Shown here piece by piece: positions 17,908 through 27,042 of a DNA stretch of 64,000 nucleotides. Below the pieces are notes generated by a model. The model had not been told where the DNA came from, made no database searches, and was given only the letters and a program-made list of their open reading frames with translations. This DNA comes from Sphingobacterium thalpophilum (GTDB lineage Bacteria > Bacteroidota > Bacteroidia > Sphingobacteriales > Sphingobacteriaceae), in NCBI RefSeq assembly GCF_038396785.1, contig NZ_CP151087.1, positions 2,666,001 through 2,730,000 of the forward strand, read 5' to 3'. Position numbers and translations under genes: made by a program. Numbering within the stretch: the stretch's first letter is position 1; each line of letters starts with the position of its first letter.

Positions 17908-18734
17908 CTGATAAAATAGTAGCAATGATCAATTTTGAAGAGTTAGAAGAAGTTATTGATATAGTCAAAAATCTCCACGGATATGATGTGTCCGGCTATA
18001 CAAGAGCTTCTTTAAAAAGACGTGTGACTAGAATAATGGAACTTAACAAGCTCAATCTACAGGAGCTAAAGTCCAATTTGATCAATCAGCCCGGATTCAG
18101 CATCTATTTCCTACAGGAAATAACAGTCAATGTGACTGAAATGTTTAGGGATCCCGATTTTTATAAAGCTGTAAAAACGGATGTATTTCCCTATCTCGCA
18201 ACTTATCCACATATCAAACTCTGGAGTGCAGGTTGTTCGACTGGCGAAGAAGTCTATTCGCTAGCCATCTTATTAGAAGAAGCAAATCTTTACCAACGGG
18301 CGTTTATCTATGGTACCGACATTAACGGCAAAGTGTTAGAAAAGGCAAAACGCGGTATCTATTCTCTTGCAAAAGTTAAAGAGTACTCGGAAAATTTTAT
18401 TAAAACAGAGCCAAAAAACTCATTGTCGGATTATTATACAGCGATGTACAACGCCGCTACCATTAATAATAGTCTGAAAAAAAATGTCCTTTTCTCTATG
18501 CATAGCTTGGTGTCCGATGGCGTTTTTAATGAATTTCAACTGATTACCTGCCGTAATGTATTGATCTATTTTGATACTGAACTGCAAAATAAAGTCCTGG
18601 ATTTATTCTATCATTCACTATGCCATCTGGGCTTCTTATGTTTGGGAGCGAAAGAATCTTTAATCAACTATAAAGACGCTGCTAAATTTAAGATCGTAAA
18701 CAAAAAACAGAATATTTACCAAAAAATTGGGTAG
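17895..18734 (+). CDS. CheR-type protein-glutamate methyltransferase
   Basis: A 279-residue CheR homologue: an N-terminal helical domain (GYDVSGYTRASLKRRVTR), the TEMFRDPDFYKA motif, an S-adenosylmethionine-binding loop (LWSAGCSTGEEVYSLAI), YGTDINGKVLEKA, and the conserved FQLITCRNVLIYFD. It would methylate glutamates of a receptor-like protein, but no methyl-accepting protein is encoded nearby. It overlaps the kinase by 13 nt and is followed 6 nt after its stop by the CheB gene. An alternative start at the ATG at 17925 would trim ten residues. The substrate is unknown. Confidence 0.92.
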   Translation: MAELTDKIVAMINFEELEEVIDIVKNLHGYDVSGYTRASLKRRVTRIMELNKLNLQELKSNLINQPGFSIYFLQEITVNVTEMFRDPDFYKAVKTDVFPYLATYPHIKLWSAGCSTGEEVYSLAILLEEANLYQRAFIYGTDINGKVLEKAKRGIYSLAKVKEYSENFIKTEPKNSLSDYYTAMYNAATINNSLKKNVLFSMHSLVSDGVFNEFQLITCRNVLIYFDTELQNKVLDLFYHSLCHLGFLCLGAKESLINYKDAAKFKIVNKKQNIYQKIG

Positions 18735-18740
18735 TAGGTG

Positions 18741-19301
18741 ATGGAAAGAAAAATTCTTTTGTTAGCGGGGTCTGCCGGTGGGTTTAGCGTCATTCTAAAT
18801 ATATTAAAGTCATTGGAACGACCAATCCGCATACCCGTTATTGTCATTGTACACAGAAACCCTAAATATGCTTCTAGTATTGAGGACACGCTTTCCAAAG
18901 CGCTTGTTCAAAAAATAAAAACTGCAGATGATAAGGAAGCGATAGAAGATGGGACTATTTATTTTGCCCCTGCTGGCTATCACCTTTTAGTTGAACCAGA
19001 TTATAGCTTTTCTTTGGATATCTCGGAACCTGTTCAATACTCAAGACCATCAATTGATGTGACTTTCGAATCCGTGGCCGAAATATATAAAGAAAATTGT
19101 ACAGCTATCCTATTCTCTGGAGCGAATCAGGATGGTGCACAGGGATTATTAATGATAAAACGATACGGCGGGACGACTTTTGTACAAGACCCTGCCACGG
19201 CTGAAGTTCCCATCATGCCCGAAGCAGCTATTCAACTCGATGCACAGGAAGGCATTTTGAGCATTCAAGAAATAAAAGATTACATCAAGCAATTGACTTA
19301 A
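18741..19301 (+). CDS. CheB-type methylesterase domain protein
   Basis: The 186-residue protein is a stand-alone CheB catalytic domain with no receiver domain. The catalytic triad is visible: Ser in AGSAGGF, His in VIVHRNPKY, and Asp in SGANQDGAQG. It would remove methyl groups or deamidate glutamines on the CheR substrate. The ATG at 18741 is preferred to the preceding GTG (18738). It lies 6 nt after cheR and 22 nt before the second hybrid kinase. With no receiver domain, its activity must be controlled some other way, perhaps by the receiver domains of the flanking kinases. Confidence 0.9.
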   Translation: MERKILLLAGSAGGFSVILNILKSLERPIRIPVIVIVHRNPKYASSIEDTLSKALVQKIKTADDKEAIEDGTIYFAPAGYHLLVEPDYSFSLDISEPVQYSRPSIDVTFESVAEIYKENCTAILFSGANQDGAQGLLMIKRYGGTTFVQDPATAEVPIMPEAAIQLDAQEGILSIQEIKDYIKQLT

Positions 19302-19323
19302 AATTGTATTTAGATTTGCTATA

Positions 19324-20925
19324 ATGAAGAAGATAAATATATTGATTGTCGATGATAAAATTGAAAATATTATCAGTCTTACAGCACTGCTGGAGGATAT
19401 CGAAAATATAAATATAGTGACGAGCACAGATCCTAACGATGCTTTAAAAATCTGCTGGAAAGAGGATATTGATTTGGCGCTCGTTGACGTGCAGATGCCA
19501 GAAATCAATGGTTTTGAATTTGTTTCCTTCCTAAAGAAGAATCCGAAAACAAACCATATCATCCCCATTATGGTAACAGCGATTTCAAAAGAAGACAAAT
19601 ACCTCATTCAAGGACTTAATAGCGGGGCTGTGGATTATCTATATAAACCGCTTAACCCTGAAGCAACCATCGCGAAAGTAAAATCTTTTGTTCAGCAATT
19701 ACTGATACAGCAGGAAATTAAAGAGAAAAACATTGCCTTAGAAGAGTCCAAGCAGGCTATTCTCAAAGCGAAAGAAGAGGCCGATCTTGCTCGAAAATCC
19801 AAGGAAACCTTTTTAGCCAATATGAGCCATGAGATCCGTACGCCAATTAATGGTATTATGGGCATTACACAGATGCTAAAAAATTCTCAACTGACGCTAG
19901 AACAAGAAAACTGGATTAACAAGCTGGATTCTGCCTCCCAAAATCTGCTCACTATTATCAACGATATATTGGACCTATCGAAAGTCGACTCAGGTATGAT
20001 GAAACTTAACATGGAGTCAACATCAGTGCACGATATTACCGATGATCTAAACAACCTCTTTATTGATAAAGCCATCTACAAAGGGCTGAATTTTTCCATT
20101 GATGTGGACGATCGGATCACAAGTTATTTTCTGACAGATCCACTACGGTTGAAACAAATATTGACCAACTTTATCTCCAATAGTTTCAAATTCACCTCGG
20201 AAGGTTCTGTTGTATTAAAAATTCAGCTCCTAACAGAAGATAACCATAGCATCTGTTTACGATTTCAGGTGATAGACACAGGAATCGGCATCGTAGAAGA
20301 TGCCCTGGAAAAAATATTTATTGCGTTTGAACAAGGAGAAGATAGTATAACCAAAAAATTTGGCGGTACTGGATTGGGCCTCGCAATTGTAAAACGTATT
20401 GCTGCGCTGCTCAACGGTCGGGTTTTTGCATCGAGTGAATATGGTAAGGGAAGTATATTTTCCTTTGAATGTACTTTCGACAAAATCAAAGATAAACCCG
20501 TGGAAAAAGAAACGCAGATACTCTATACGGAATTGCCCAAGTTCAACTTCCCGATGGTTCTCATTGCTGAGGACAATGAATTAAACAGCTTTATGCTCGC
20601 GAATATCCTCAAAAGCTGGAATTGCGAAATCACTTTGGCAACCAATGGCCTCATTGCGTTAGAAGAAATCAATAAGAAAAAAATTGATCTGGTGTTTATG
20701 GACGCCCATATGCCACTCATGAGTGGTTTTGAAGCAATCAAGGAAATACGTCGAAACACGAATCCGATAATCGCAAACATGCCGATTATTTCCATTTCAG
20801 CCTCTGTGCTTCAAGCCGAACAACAGGAAGCGCTCGATGCTGGAGCCAATGAAGTTGTCGGAAAGCCATTCGATCCTATCAAATTATATAAAACAATTGA
20901 TACTTTATTGTCAAAATTGAAATGA
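19324..20925 (+). CDS. Soluble hybrid histidine kinase: receiver-HisKA-ATPase-receiver
   Basis: A 533-residue cytosolic protein. An N-terminal receiver has its phospho-acceptor at Asp55 (LALVDVQMP). A coiled linker leads to HisKA with FLANMSHEIRTPING (His169), an ATPase domain (NFISNSFKFTS, DTGIGI, GGTGLGLAI), and a C-terminal receiver with Asp460 (LVFMDAHMP). No transmembrane segment or sensory domain is seen. The input is therefore probably phosphate from the upstream kinase's receivers, or protein contact. It is the fourth gene of a cluster that ends without an obvious DNA-binding output domain. Confidence 0.92.
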   Translation: MKKINILIVDDKIENIISLTALLEDIENINIVTSTDPNDALKICWKEDIDLALVDVQMPEINGFEFVSFLKKNPKTNHIIPIMVTAISKEDKYLIQGLNSGAVDYLYKPLNPEATIAKVKSFVQQLLIQQEIKEKNIALEESKQAILKAKEEADLARKSKETFLANMSHEIRTPINGIMGITQMLKNSQLTLEQENWINKLDSASQNLLTIINDILDLSKVDSGMMKLNMESTSVHDITDDLNNLFIDKAIYKGLNFSIDVDDRITSYFLTDPLRLKQILTNFISNSFKFTSEGSVVLKIQLLTEDNHSICLRFQVIDTGIGIVEDALEKIFIAFEQGEDSITKKFGGTGLGLAIVKRIAALLNGRVFASSEYGKGSIFSFECTFDKIKDKPVEKETQILYTELPKFNFPMVLIAEDNELNSFMLANILKSWNCEITLATNGLIALEEINKKKIDLVFMDAHMPLMSGFEAIKEIRRNTNPIIANMPIISISASVLQAEQQEALDAGANEVVGKPFDPIKLYKTIDTLLSKLK

Positions 20926-21101
20926 TAGTTTCAATTTATCAATGAAATCATTAATTTTAGAACATAAACAATATGTTTTGATGTTATTTCTCATGAACGC
21001 ACATCCAGAAAGGAATCAAGTTCGTCATAACTTCATCACTAAACCGCTAGAGGCTGCGGAAATGCCTACAATAAATAAAAGATAAACAAACAATCATTCA
21101 A

Positions 21102-21635
21102 ATGAAAAAACTTTTTATGATACCAGCAGTTGCAGTTGCTTTATCAATTGCATCTTGTGGTGGAAACAGTGACAAGTCTGAAAAATCAACTGGTACAGAA
21201 GCGACAACTTCAACCGAAAGCCAAGCAACAGAAACAGTGCCTGGTATTGAAAACGTAGCTATTTCCAACAGCTTATCTTTAGAAGGTAACGATCAAATGA
21301 AATATAATAAGGATCTTTTCCGGGTAAAAGCGGGTGAGCCAGTAGAATTATCTTTCAAAAATGCAGGTACTATGCCGAAAGAGTCCATGGGACATAACGT
21401 CGTTATCCTAAAACCAGGTGTTGACCTTCCAACTTTCGGTGCTGAGGCTGCTGCAGCTGCTGCAGACGAATATATTCCAAAATCAGCTTTATCTTCAATT
21501 GTTTCGCACACCAAATTATTGGGACCTGGAGAAACTGATAAAATCACTTTTACACTTGAAAAAGGAGTTTATACGTTTATTTGTAGCTTTCCTGGTCACT
21601 ATGGTGTCATGCAAGGAAAAATTGTTGCAGAATAA
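21102..21635 (+). CDS. Azurin-type blue copper lipoprotein
   Basis: A 177-residue exported protein. The signal peptide ends in a lipobox-like SIASC (Cys19), so it is a lipoprotein, followed by a Ser/Thr-rich tether. The cupredoxin domain has the azurin ligand set: His in MGHNVV, then Cys, His and Met in FICSFPGHYGVMQG. It should carry electrons in the periplasm or at the membrane surface, for example to a cytochrome oxidase or peroxidase. It is a single-gene unit followed by a strong terminator. The redox partner is not identifiable here. Confidence 0.94.
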   Translation: MKKLFMIPAVAVALSIASCGGNSDKSEKSTGTEATTSTESQATETVPGIENVAISNSLSLEGNDQMKYNKDLFRVKAGEPVELSFKNAGTMPKESMGHNVVILKPGVDLPTFGAEAAAAAADEYIPKSALSSIVSHTKLLGPGETDKITFTLEKGVYTFICSFPGHYGVMQGKIVAE

Positions 21636-21642
21636 CTAATAA

Positions 21643-21684
21643 GTAAAAAAGGATATTCAAAATATGAATATCCTTTTTACGATT
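21643..21684 (+). terminator. Intrinsic terminator after azurin
   Basis: A near-perfect 16-bp stem (21643-21659 with 21665-21680, one extra A on the left) encloses a short loop, with the T run formed by the right arm. Confidence 0.85.
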
Positions 21685-21815
21685 TTATATCCCCACTAGC
21701 ACCGATTCATTGTTCCCCGAGGTGCATAATTTCCCTTCTTTTATCAAAAAAATGTAAAGTAAGGATCTTTGGTCACAAATCGTAAGTTTTGATTTCCTAT
21801 CCCATTAATAATCAT

Positions 21816-21823
21816 TAAATTTG
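21816..21823 (+). promoter_or_regulatory. -7 box of the first dihydrolipoyl dehydrogenase
   Basis: TAAATTTG fits TAnnTTTG; a TTTTG at 21787-21791 could be the -33 element, with a slightly long 24-nt spacing. The start codon follows 26 nt later. Confidence 0.55.
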
Positions 21824-21849
21824 TGGTACAAAAAAATAAAACGTAATCA

Positions 21850-23256
21850 ATGCAATACGACGTAATTGTAATCGGAAGTGGTCCAGGCGGATATGTAGGA
21901 GCTATCCGTTGTGCCCAATTAGGATTAAAAACAGCTGTTATTGAAAAATATAGCACATTTGGTGGTACTTGTCTTAACGTTGGATGTATTCCTTCAAAAG
22001 CGCTTTTAGATTCTTCGGAGCATTACCACAATGCTGCGCACAATTTTGATGCATTTGGCATCAGCTTGAAAGATCTGAAAGTAGACATGGCAAAGATGAT
22101 TGCTCGTAAAGACGATGTCATTGCCCAAAATACTGCTGGTATTACCTTCTTATTTAAGAAGAATAAAATTGACAGTTTTCAGGGTGTGGGTTCATTTGTG
22201 GACAAAAACACCATCAAAATAACGAAAGCAGATGGTTCTACAGAGCAGATCACTGGTAAAAATGTAATTATCGCAACGGGATCGAAACCGACTTATTTGC
22301 CTTTCCTACCTGTAGATAAAAAAAGAATCATTACCTCAACCGAAGCACTTAACCTAAAAGAGATTCCAAAACACCTTATTGTCATTGGTGGTGGTGTTAT
22401 AGGTTTGGAACTAGGTTCAGTTTATGCTCGTTTGGGTTCAAAAGTTTCTGTTGTTGAATTTGCAAAATCTATCATCGGTACAATGGATGGTGGCTTAGGA
22501 AAAGAACTACAACGTGTTTTGAAAAAATCATTGGGCATGGAGTTCTATTTAGGTCATAAAGTGACTGGAGCTTCCGCGAAAGGTAAAGTTGTAAAAGTAA
22601 CCGCTGAAGATCCAAAAGGACAAGAACTCACTTTAGAAGGCGACTATTGTATCGTAGCCGTTGGTCGTACCGCTTATTCTGAAGGCTTAGAATTAGAAAA
22701 TATCGGCATCACAGTAGAAGAAAGAGGTAAGAAAATCCCAGTTAATGCCCATCTGGAAACAGCTGTACAAGGCGTATTTGCAATTGGTGATGTGATCACT
22801 GGAGCAATGTTGGCACACAAAGCTGAGGACGAAGGTGTATATGTTGCTGAATATATCGCAGGTCAAAAACCACATATTGATTATAATTTGATTCCAGGTG
22901 TTGTTTATACTTGGCCTGAAGTTGCTTCTGTTGGAAAGACTGAAGAGCAACTTAAAGAGGCAGGTGTGAAATACAAAGCTGGATCATTCTCTTTCAAAGC
23001 TTCTGGTCGTGCAAAAGCATCTGGTGACACGGATGGTTTTGTAAAAGTACTGGCAGACGCGACAACTGACGAAGTATTAGGTGTACATATGATTGGTCCT
23101 CGTGCAGCAGATATGATTGGTGAGGCAACCGTAGCTATGGAATACCGTGCATCTGCAGAAGATATCGCACGTATTTGCCATGCACACCCAACCTATACTG
23201 AAGCAATCAAAGAGGCGGCGCTAGCAGCTACAGCAAACAGAGCAATACACGCTTAG
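21850..23256 (+). CDS. lpdA: Dihydrolipoyl dehydrogenase (E3), first copy
   Basis: The 468-residue flavoprotein begins with the FAD-binding IVIGSGPGGYVGAIRCAQLG. The redox disulfide is in GGTCLNVGCIPSKALL. A central NAD-binding GGGVIGLELGSVYARLG, a second FAD contact FAIGDVITGAMLAHKAEDEG and the C-terminal HAHPTYTEAIKEAAL with the catalytic His-Glu pair complete the family set. It re-oxidises dihydrolipoamide of a 2-oxo-acid dehydrogenase complex. No E1 or E2 gene is adjacent. The GTCLNVGC and PSK version of the redox motif differs from the second copy 1.2 kb downstream, so the two may serve different complexes. Confidence 0.95.
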   Translation: MQYDVIVIGSGPGGYVGAIRCAQLGLKTAVIEKYSTFGGTCLNVGCIPSKALLDSSEHYHNAAHNFDAFGISLKDLKVDMAKMIARKDDVIAQNTAGITFLFKKNKIDSFQGVGSFVDKNTIKITKADGSTEQITGKNVIIATGSKPTYLPFLPVDKKRIITSTEALNLKEIPKHLIVIGGGVIGLELGSVYARLGSKVSVVEFAKSIIGTMDGGLGKELQRVLKKSLGMEFYLGHKVTGASAKGKVVKVTAEDPKGQELTLEGDYCIVAVGRTAYSEGLELENIGITVEERGKKIPVNAHLETAVQGVFAIGDVITGAMLAHKAEDEGVYVAEYIAGQKPHIDYNLIPGVVYTWPEVASVGKTEEQLKEAGVKYKAGSFSFKASGRAKASGDTDGFVKVLADATTDEVLGVHMIGPRAADMIGEATVAMEYRASAEDIARICHAHPTYTEAIKEAALAATANRAIHA

Positions 23257-23276
23257 GCGATAAATATCGAATACTC

Positions 23277-23303
23277 AAGGGGAAAAGTTTCCTTTTCCCC
23301 TTT
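23277..23303 (+). terminator. Intrinsic terminator after lpdA copy 1
   Basis: An 11-bp perfect stem (23277-23287 with 23292-23302) with a 4-nt loop (TTTC), followed by T. Confidence 0.8.
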
Positions 23304-23323
23304 GTCATAAATACCTATACACG

Positions 23324-23728
23324 ATGAATTTTTATACAAGAAAATGGGTCAAACCCGAAGACCTAAATCCCAATGGAACATTATTTGGTGGAACACTACT
23401 GCGATGGATTGATGAAGAAGCAGTCATCTATGCTATCGTTCAATTAGGAAATCCCAAAGTGGTTACGAAATTTATTTCAGAAATAAACTTTGTAAGCTCA
23501 GCCAAGCAAGGCGATATTCTCGAACTGGGTATTGAAGCGATCAATTTTGGAACAACATCGTTAACGATGCGCTGCGAGGTACGTAATAAAATATCCAGGA
23601 AAACAATTCTATCGATCGATAAATTGGTCTTTGTCAACCTGGATGAAGATGGCAATCCAGCTCCTCATGGAAAAGATAGCATTACCTATGCGTATATGGG
23701 GATTGAGAAGACAGGTAGAGATGATTAA
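23324..23728 (+). CDS. Acyl-CoA thioesterase, hotdog fold
   Basis: The 134-residue protein has the hotdog thioesterase start NPNGTLFGGTLLRWIDEEAV, with the Gly-Gly and Asp expected of YciA-like acyl-CoA hydrolases, followed by the helix and strands (FVSSAKQGDILELG, GTTSLTMRCEV). It releases free fatty acid and CoA from acyl-CoA. The substrate chain length is not predictable. It lies about 20 nt after the lpdA terminator, with no neighbour of related function. The ATG at 23324 fits the family start. Confidence 0.85.
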   Translation: MNFYTRKWVKPEDLNPNGTLFGGTLLRWIDEEAVIYAIVQLGNPKVVTKFISEINFVSSAKQGDILELGIEAINFGTTSLTMRCEVRNKISRKTILSIDKLVFVNLDEDGNPAPHGKDSITYAYMGIEKTGRDD

Positions 23729-23896
23729 ACATCTCTCTCCTGTTCTTATTAATTGATATCTCCCGCAAAGGAGAGGGACACAAGTATTCGTCTATTGAAT
23801 ACAGGCGATTCCTCTGGTCTATTCGCAATCCAATTCCTTCTCTTACCTCTTCCTGAACCTTTATAAAAATCATGCATTTGAATTTTTATACAAACA

Positions 23897-24196
23897 CTAT
23901 GACTTCTGTCTTTTTCCTTCGATTTCTTTTTTAAGGTCCAATTCCACCCAAAAGCCAAAAATAGGGATCAAGGATGCTAAGAAATATTTCACGGCCTTTA
24001 ATATAGGCCACTTGTATTCTACTGTTGACATGATCAGCATAACGACGAAGATAACGACAAAGAAGCCATGAATGGAACCGGCTATTTTGACTGCTTCGGG
24101 GATTCCCGCGAAATATTTCAACGGCATGGCAATAAAAAACAAGCAAATGGTGGAGATTGCTTCCCACAGGGCGATCTGTCTGAATATTCTTAACAT
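23897..24196 (-). CDS. DUF3817 small integral membrane protein
   Basis: The 99-residue protein has three hydrophobic helices: WEAISTICLFFIAMPLKYF, then IHGFFVVIFVVMLIMS after GSIHG, then a third in YFLASLIPIFGFWVELDL. The GSIHGFF and SLIPIFGFWVE segments are typical of DUF3817 proteins. The function is unknown. A basic C-terminus (KKEIEGKRQKS) is probably cytosolic. It is a single minus-strand gene between two plus-strand units. Confidence 0.75.
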   Translation of the reverse strand: MLRIFRQIALWEAISTICLFFIAMPLKYFAGIPEAVKIAGSIHGFFVVIFVVMLIMSTVEYKWPILKAVKYFLASLIPIFGFWVELDLKKEIEGKRQKS

Positions 24197-24365
24197 AATG
24201 ATAAACTGTGTATTGTGAACTTCAAAAATAAGACTCTAAAAACGCTTTAACTATTATTTTTCCCCCTTTGACCAGGATGTGACATTCAGCTAGAAACAGC
24301 GACAGCGTTTTATCAGAAACCGCCAATTTTACAATAAATAGTTCATATTCATCAGAAAAAATGCG

Positions 24366-24373
24366 TACTTTTG
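24366..24373 (+). promoter_or_regulatory. -7 box upstream of the second dihydrolipoyl dehydrogenase
   Basis: TACTTTTG fits TAnnTTTG and lies 68 nt before the ATG. No strong -33 element was found. Confidence 0.45.
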
Positions 24374-24441
24374 AATGAATATATGCTTCACAGATTTTGT
24401 CATTTGAAGCTATAACACTCAACTACAGAATATTTATTTAT

Positions 24442-25830
24442 ATGAATTACGACATCATTGTAATCGGTAGTGGTCCAGGCGGGTATGTTGCTGCCATTAG
24501 AGCCGCTCAGTTAGGGTTCAAAACAGCGATTATTGAACGCGAATCATTAGGCGGAATCTGTCTAAACTGGGGCTGTATCCCTACAAAAGCATTATTGAAA
24601 AGTGCTCAGGTATTTGAATATTTAAACCATGCCGCTGATTACGGCATCAATGTTCAAGGTGGTGAGGCTGATTTTGACGCTATTGTCAAAAGAAGTCGCG
24701 GGGTTGCTGAAGGAATGAGTAAAGGTATTCAGTTCTTGATGAAAAAGAATAAAATCGACGTCATCAATGGAACTGCAAAAATTAAAAAAGGTGGTAAAAT
24801 CGATGTGAAAGGTGCAGACGGTTCTACTAAAGAATATTCGGCAACACATACCATCCTAGCGACTGGTGCACGTTCACGTGAATTGCCTAATTTACCTCAA
24901 GATGGTAAAAAAATCATCGGCTACCGTCAGGCAATGACGCTTCCTAAACAACCAAAATCTTTAGTTGTTGTTGGCTCAGGTGCTATCGGTGTTGAGTTCG
25001 CTTATTTCTATAATGCAATCGGAACAAAAGTAACTATCGTAGAGTTTATGGATAGAATCGTTCCTGTTGAAGATGAAGAAATTTCAAAACAATTAGAGAA
25101 AAGCTTAAAGAAACAAGGTATTACCATCTTAACGAAATCTGAAGTTCAATCCGTTGACACAACAGGTGAGTTGAGCAAAGTTTCTATCAAAGCAGAAAAA
25201 GGTACTGAAGTTATCGAAGCAGAGATTGTATTATCGGCTGTTGGTATCGCTCCAAATATCGAAAATATCGGCTTGGAAGAGGTTGGTGTAAAAACGGATC
25301 GCGGCCGTGTTGTTGTAGATGATTTCTACAAAACAAACATCGAAGGTGTATATGCGATCGGTGACATTGTTAAAGGCCAAGCCTTGGCTCACGTTGCCTC
25401 AGCAGAAGGAATCACTTGTGTGGAAAAAATCAAAGGTCTACATGTTGAACCTATTGACTACAATAATATCCCCGGCTGTACATATTGCTCCCCAGAAATT
25501 GCTTCTGTAGGTTATACCGAAAAAGCGGCGAAAGAAGCTGGCTATGAAATTAAAGTTGGTAAATTCCCATTCTCAGCTTCAGGAAAAGCGTCAGCTGCTG
25601 GTGCGAAAGATGGCTTTGTTAAAGTTATCTTTGATGCTAAATATGGTGAGTTCCTAGGCGCACACCTTATCGGAGCCAATGTTACAGAAATGATTGCGGA
25701 AGTTGTTGTGGCCCGCAAACTGGAAACAACAGGTCATGAAATGATTAAAACGATCCATCCTCACCCAACAATGAGTGAAGCGATTATGGAAGCTTGTGCT
25801 GATGCTTACGGTGAAGTGATCCACTTGTAG
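24442..25830 (+). CDS. lpdA: Dihydrolipoyl dehydrogenase (E3), second copy
   Basis: A 462-residue flavoprotein: FAD loop IVIGSGPGGYVAAIRAAQLG, redox motif GGICLNWGCIPTKALL, NAD-binding GSGAIGVEFAYFYNAIG, YAIGDIVKGQALAHVASAEG, and C-terminal HPHPTMSEAIMEA. It has the same catalytic role as the first copy, but the ICLNWGC/PTK variant resembles the form usually paired with pyruvate dehydrogenase (family knowledge, assigned loosely). ATG 24442 is chosen over an in-frame TTG 45 nt upstream because the FAD loop follows it directly. It ends in a very strong terminator. Confidence 0.95.
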   Translation: MNYDIIVIGSGPGGYVAAIRAAQLGFKTAIIERESLGGICLNWGCIPTKALLKSAQVFEYLNHAADYGINVQGGEADFDAIVKRSRGVAEGMSKGIQFLMKKNKIDVINGTAKIKKGGKIDVKGADGSTKEYSATHTILATGARSRELPNLPQDGKKIIGYRQAMTLPKQPKSLVVVGSGAIGVEFAYFYNAIGTKVTIVEFMDRIVPVEDEEISKQLEKSLKKQGITILTKSEVQSVDTTGELSKVSIKAEKGTEVIEAEIVLSAVGIAPNIENIGLEEVGVKTDRGRVVVDDFYKTNIEGVYAIGDIVKGQALAHVASAEGITCVEKIKGLHVEPIDYNNIPGCTYCSPEIASVGYTEKAAKEAGYEIKVGKFPFSASGKASAAGAKDGFVKVIFDAKYGEFLGAHLIGANVTEMIAEVVVARKLETTGHEMIKTIHPHPTMSEAIMEACADAYGEVIHL

Positions 25831-25842
25831 TATTAAAACAAA

Positions 25843-25888
25843 AAAACTAAAAAGGGGAAAATCTAACGATTTTCCCCTTTTTAGTTTT
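25843..25888. terminator. Strong bidirectional terminator between lpdA and the LacI gene
   Basis: A perfect 21-bp stem (25843-25863 with 25868-25888), GGGG/CCCC core and A/T arms, with the loop TAAC. It can serve both converging genes. Confidence 0.92.
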
Positions 25889-25910
25889 ATGATCGAATGG
25901 TTAATAGCGA

Positions 25911-26915
25911 TTACATAACCAATCGCGACTTAAAGACGATCTGTTGATCGACAATTTCGGTGTTGTCAATGCGTTCAAATAAAATTTCAGCCGCTTTACG
26001 CGCTTGCATTCCCGGAAATTGCTCTATGCGTCCCATTGGCGGATTTTCCATATATTGCCATAACGGATAGTTGGCATAACTAATAAAGAAAATATCTTGA
26101 TTTAAGACAAGCCCCTTTTGTCTGGCCGCTTTCATCAAATCAAGTGTAACAAAGTCATTAAAAGATATAATTGCAGAAGGTCGCTCAGACATCGCAAATA
26201 TACTATCCATAGCCTTTTCATTTCCTTCCGTACTCAGGTCTGTTTCGATGATATTCTTTTCTAGAATATCCATACCATTCCTTTTCATGGCGGATAGATA
26301 AGCTACTTTTCGATCTTCACTAGCCGGCAAGGTTTTGGGCCCATTTACAAGTGCAATAACTTTATGTCCACGCGCTACGAAAGCATCCACAGCTTCGTTC
26401 ATACCCGTAGAAAGATCGCTTTGTACTTTATTGATATTGGGTAAACTAGGCACACAGTCAAAGAAGACAATCGGTATACCAGACGCTTCCAATTTCTCAA
26501 TGAATTCTAAATTGGTCGTCTTTTTGCCTATAGACATCAAAATCCCATCGACACGATGGTTTTTAAACGTTTTTAAGATCTGCTCTTCACGCTCGGGGTC
26601 ATCCAGTGATTGCCCCATCAGCACAGTATATCGGTGTTCTGATGCAACATTTTCAATTTCACTAATGGCGAAAGAAAAAAACGGTTCAGACAAACTCGGT
26701 AAGATAACAGCAATCGTAAATGTTTTACGCTGCTTGAAGAATATAGCCGTTTGATTGGGTTCATAATTCAATTCTTCGGCCATTTTTTTTACGCGCATTG
26801 TTGTTACCAATCCAATACTAGGATGATCATTCAATGCTCTAGAGACCGTCGAAGGACTGATTTTCAGCTTCTTGGCAATTTCTTTAATCGTGGCAGGCTT
26901 GTTCACTTTATTCAT
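25911..26915 (-). CDS. LacI-family transcriptional regulator
   Basis: The 334-residue protein has an N-terminal helix-turn-helix (ATIKEIAKKLKISPSTVSRALNDHPSIG) followed by the hinge (VKKMAEELNYEPNQTA) and a periplasmic-binding-type sugar domain (IAVILPSLSEPFF, VDGILMSIGK, IPIVFFDC, GHKVIALVNGP). It should bind a palindromic operator and respond to a sugar or sugar phosphate. Met at 26915 is used, since an upstream in-frame start would add 16 residues not typical of the family. No sugar-utilisation genes are adjacent, so its target is elsewhere or itself. Confidence 0.9.
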   Translation of the reverse strand: MNKVNKPATIKEIAKKLKISPSTVSRALNDHPSIGLVTTMRVKKMAEELNYEPNQTAIFFKQRKTFTIAVILPSLSEPFFSFAISEIENVASEHRYTVLMGQSLDDPEREEQILKTFKNHRVDGILMSIGKKTTNLEFIEKLEASGIPIVFFDCVPSLPNINKVQSDLSTGMNEAVDAFVARGHKVIALVNGPKTLPASEDRKVAYLSAMKRNGMDILEKNIIETDLSTEGNEKAMDSIFAMSERPSAIISFNDFVTLDLMKAARQKGLVLNQDIFFISYANYPLWQYMENPPMGRIEQFPGMQARKAAEILFERIDNTEIVDQQIVFKSRLVM

Positions 26916-26998
26916 AAATCCAAGGGCTTTATATAAAAATAGGGCTTTTATATCCCTAATCATAATTTTTTCTCAACAATATCGACAACGACTTTAAT

Positions 26999-27011
26999 AA
27001 CAATTATTGTT
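26999..27011. promoter_or_regulatory. Palindrome upstream of the LacI gene, possible operator
   Basis: AACAAT-T-ATTGTT is a perfect 13-nt odd-centred palindrome about 84 nt ahead of the regulator start. Autoregulation is common in this family, but the link is inferred. Confidence 0.3.
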
Positions 27012-27042
27012 GGTAGATTCAACAAAGATACTGACTGTAAAG

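Noticed and set aside
23735..23785. Hairpin downstream of the thioesterase gene
   Set aside because: The two arms match imperfectly (7 of 8) with a long loop and no T run; not called a terminator.
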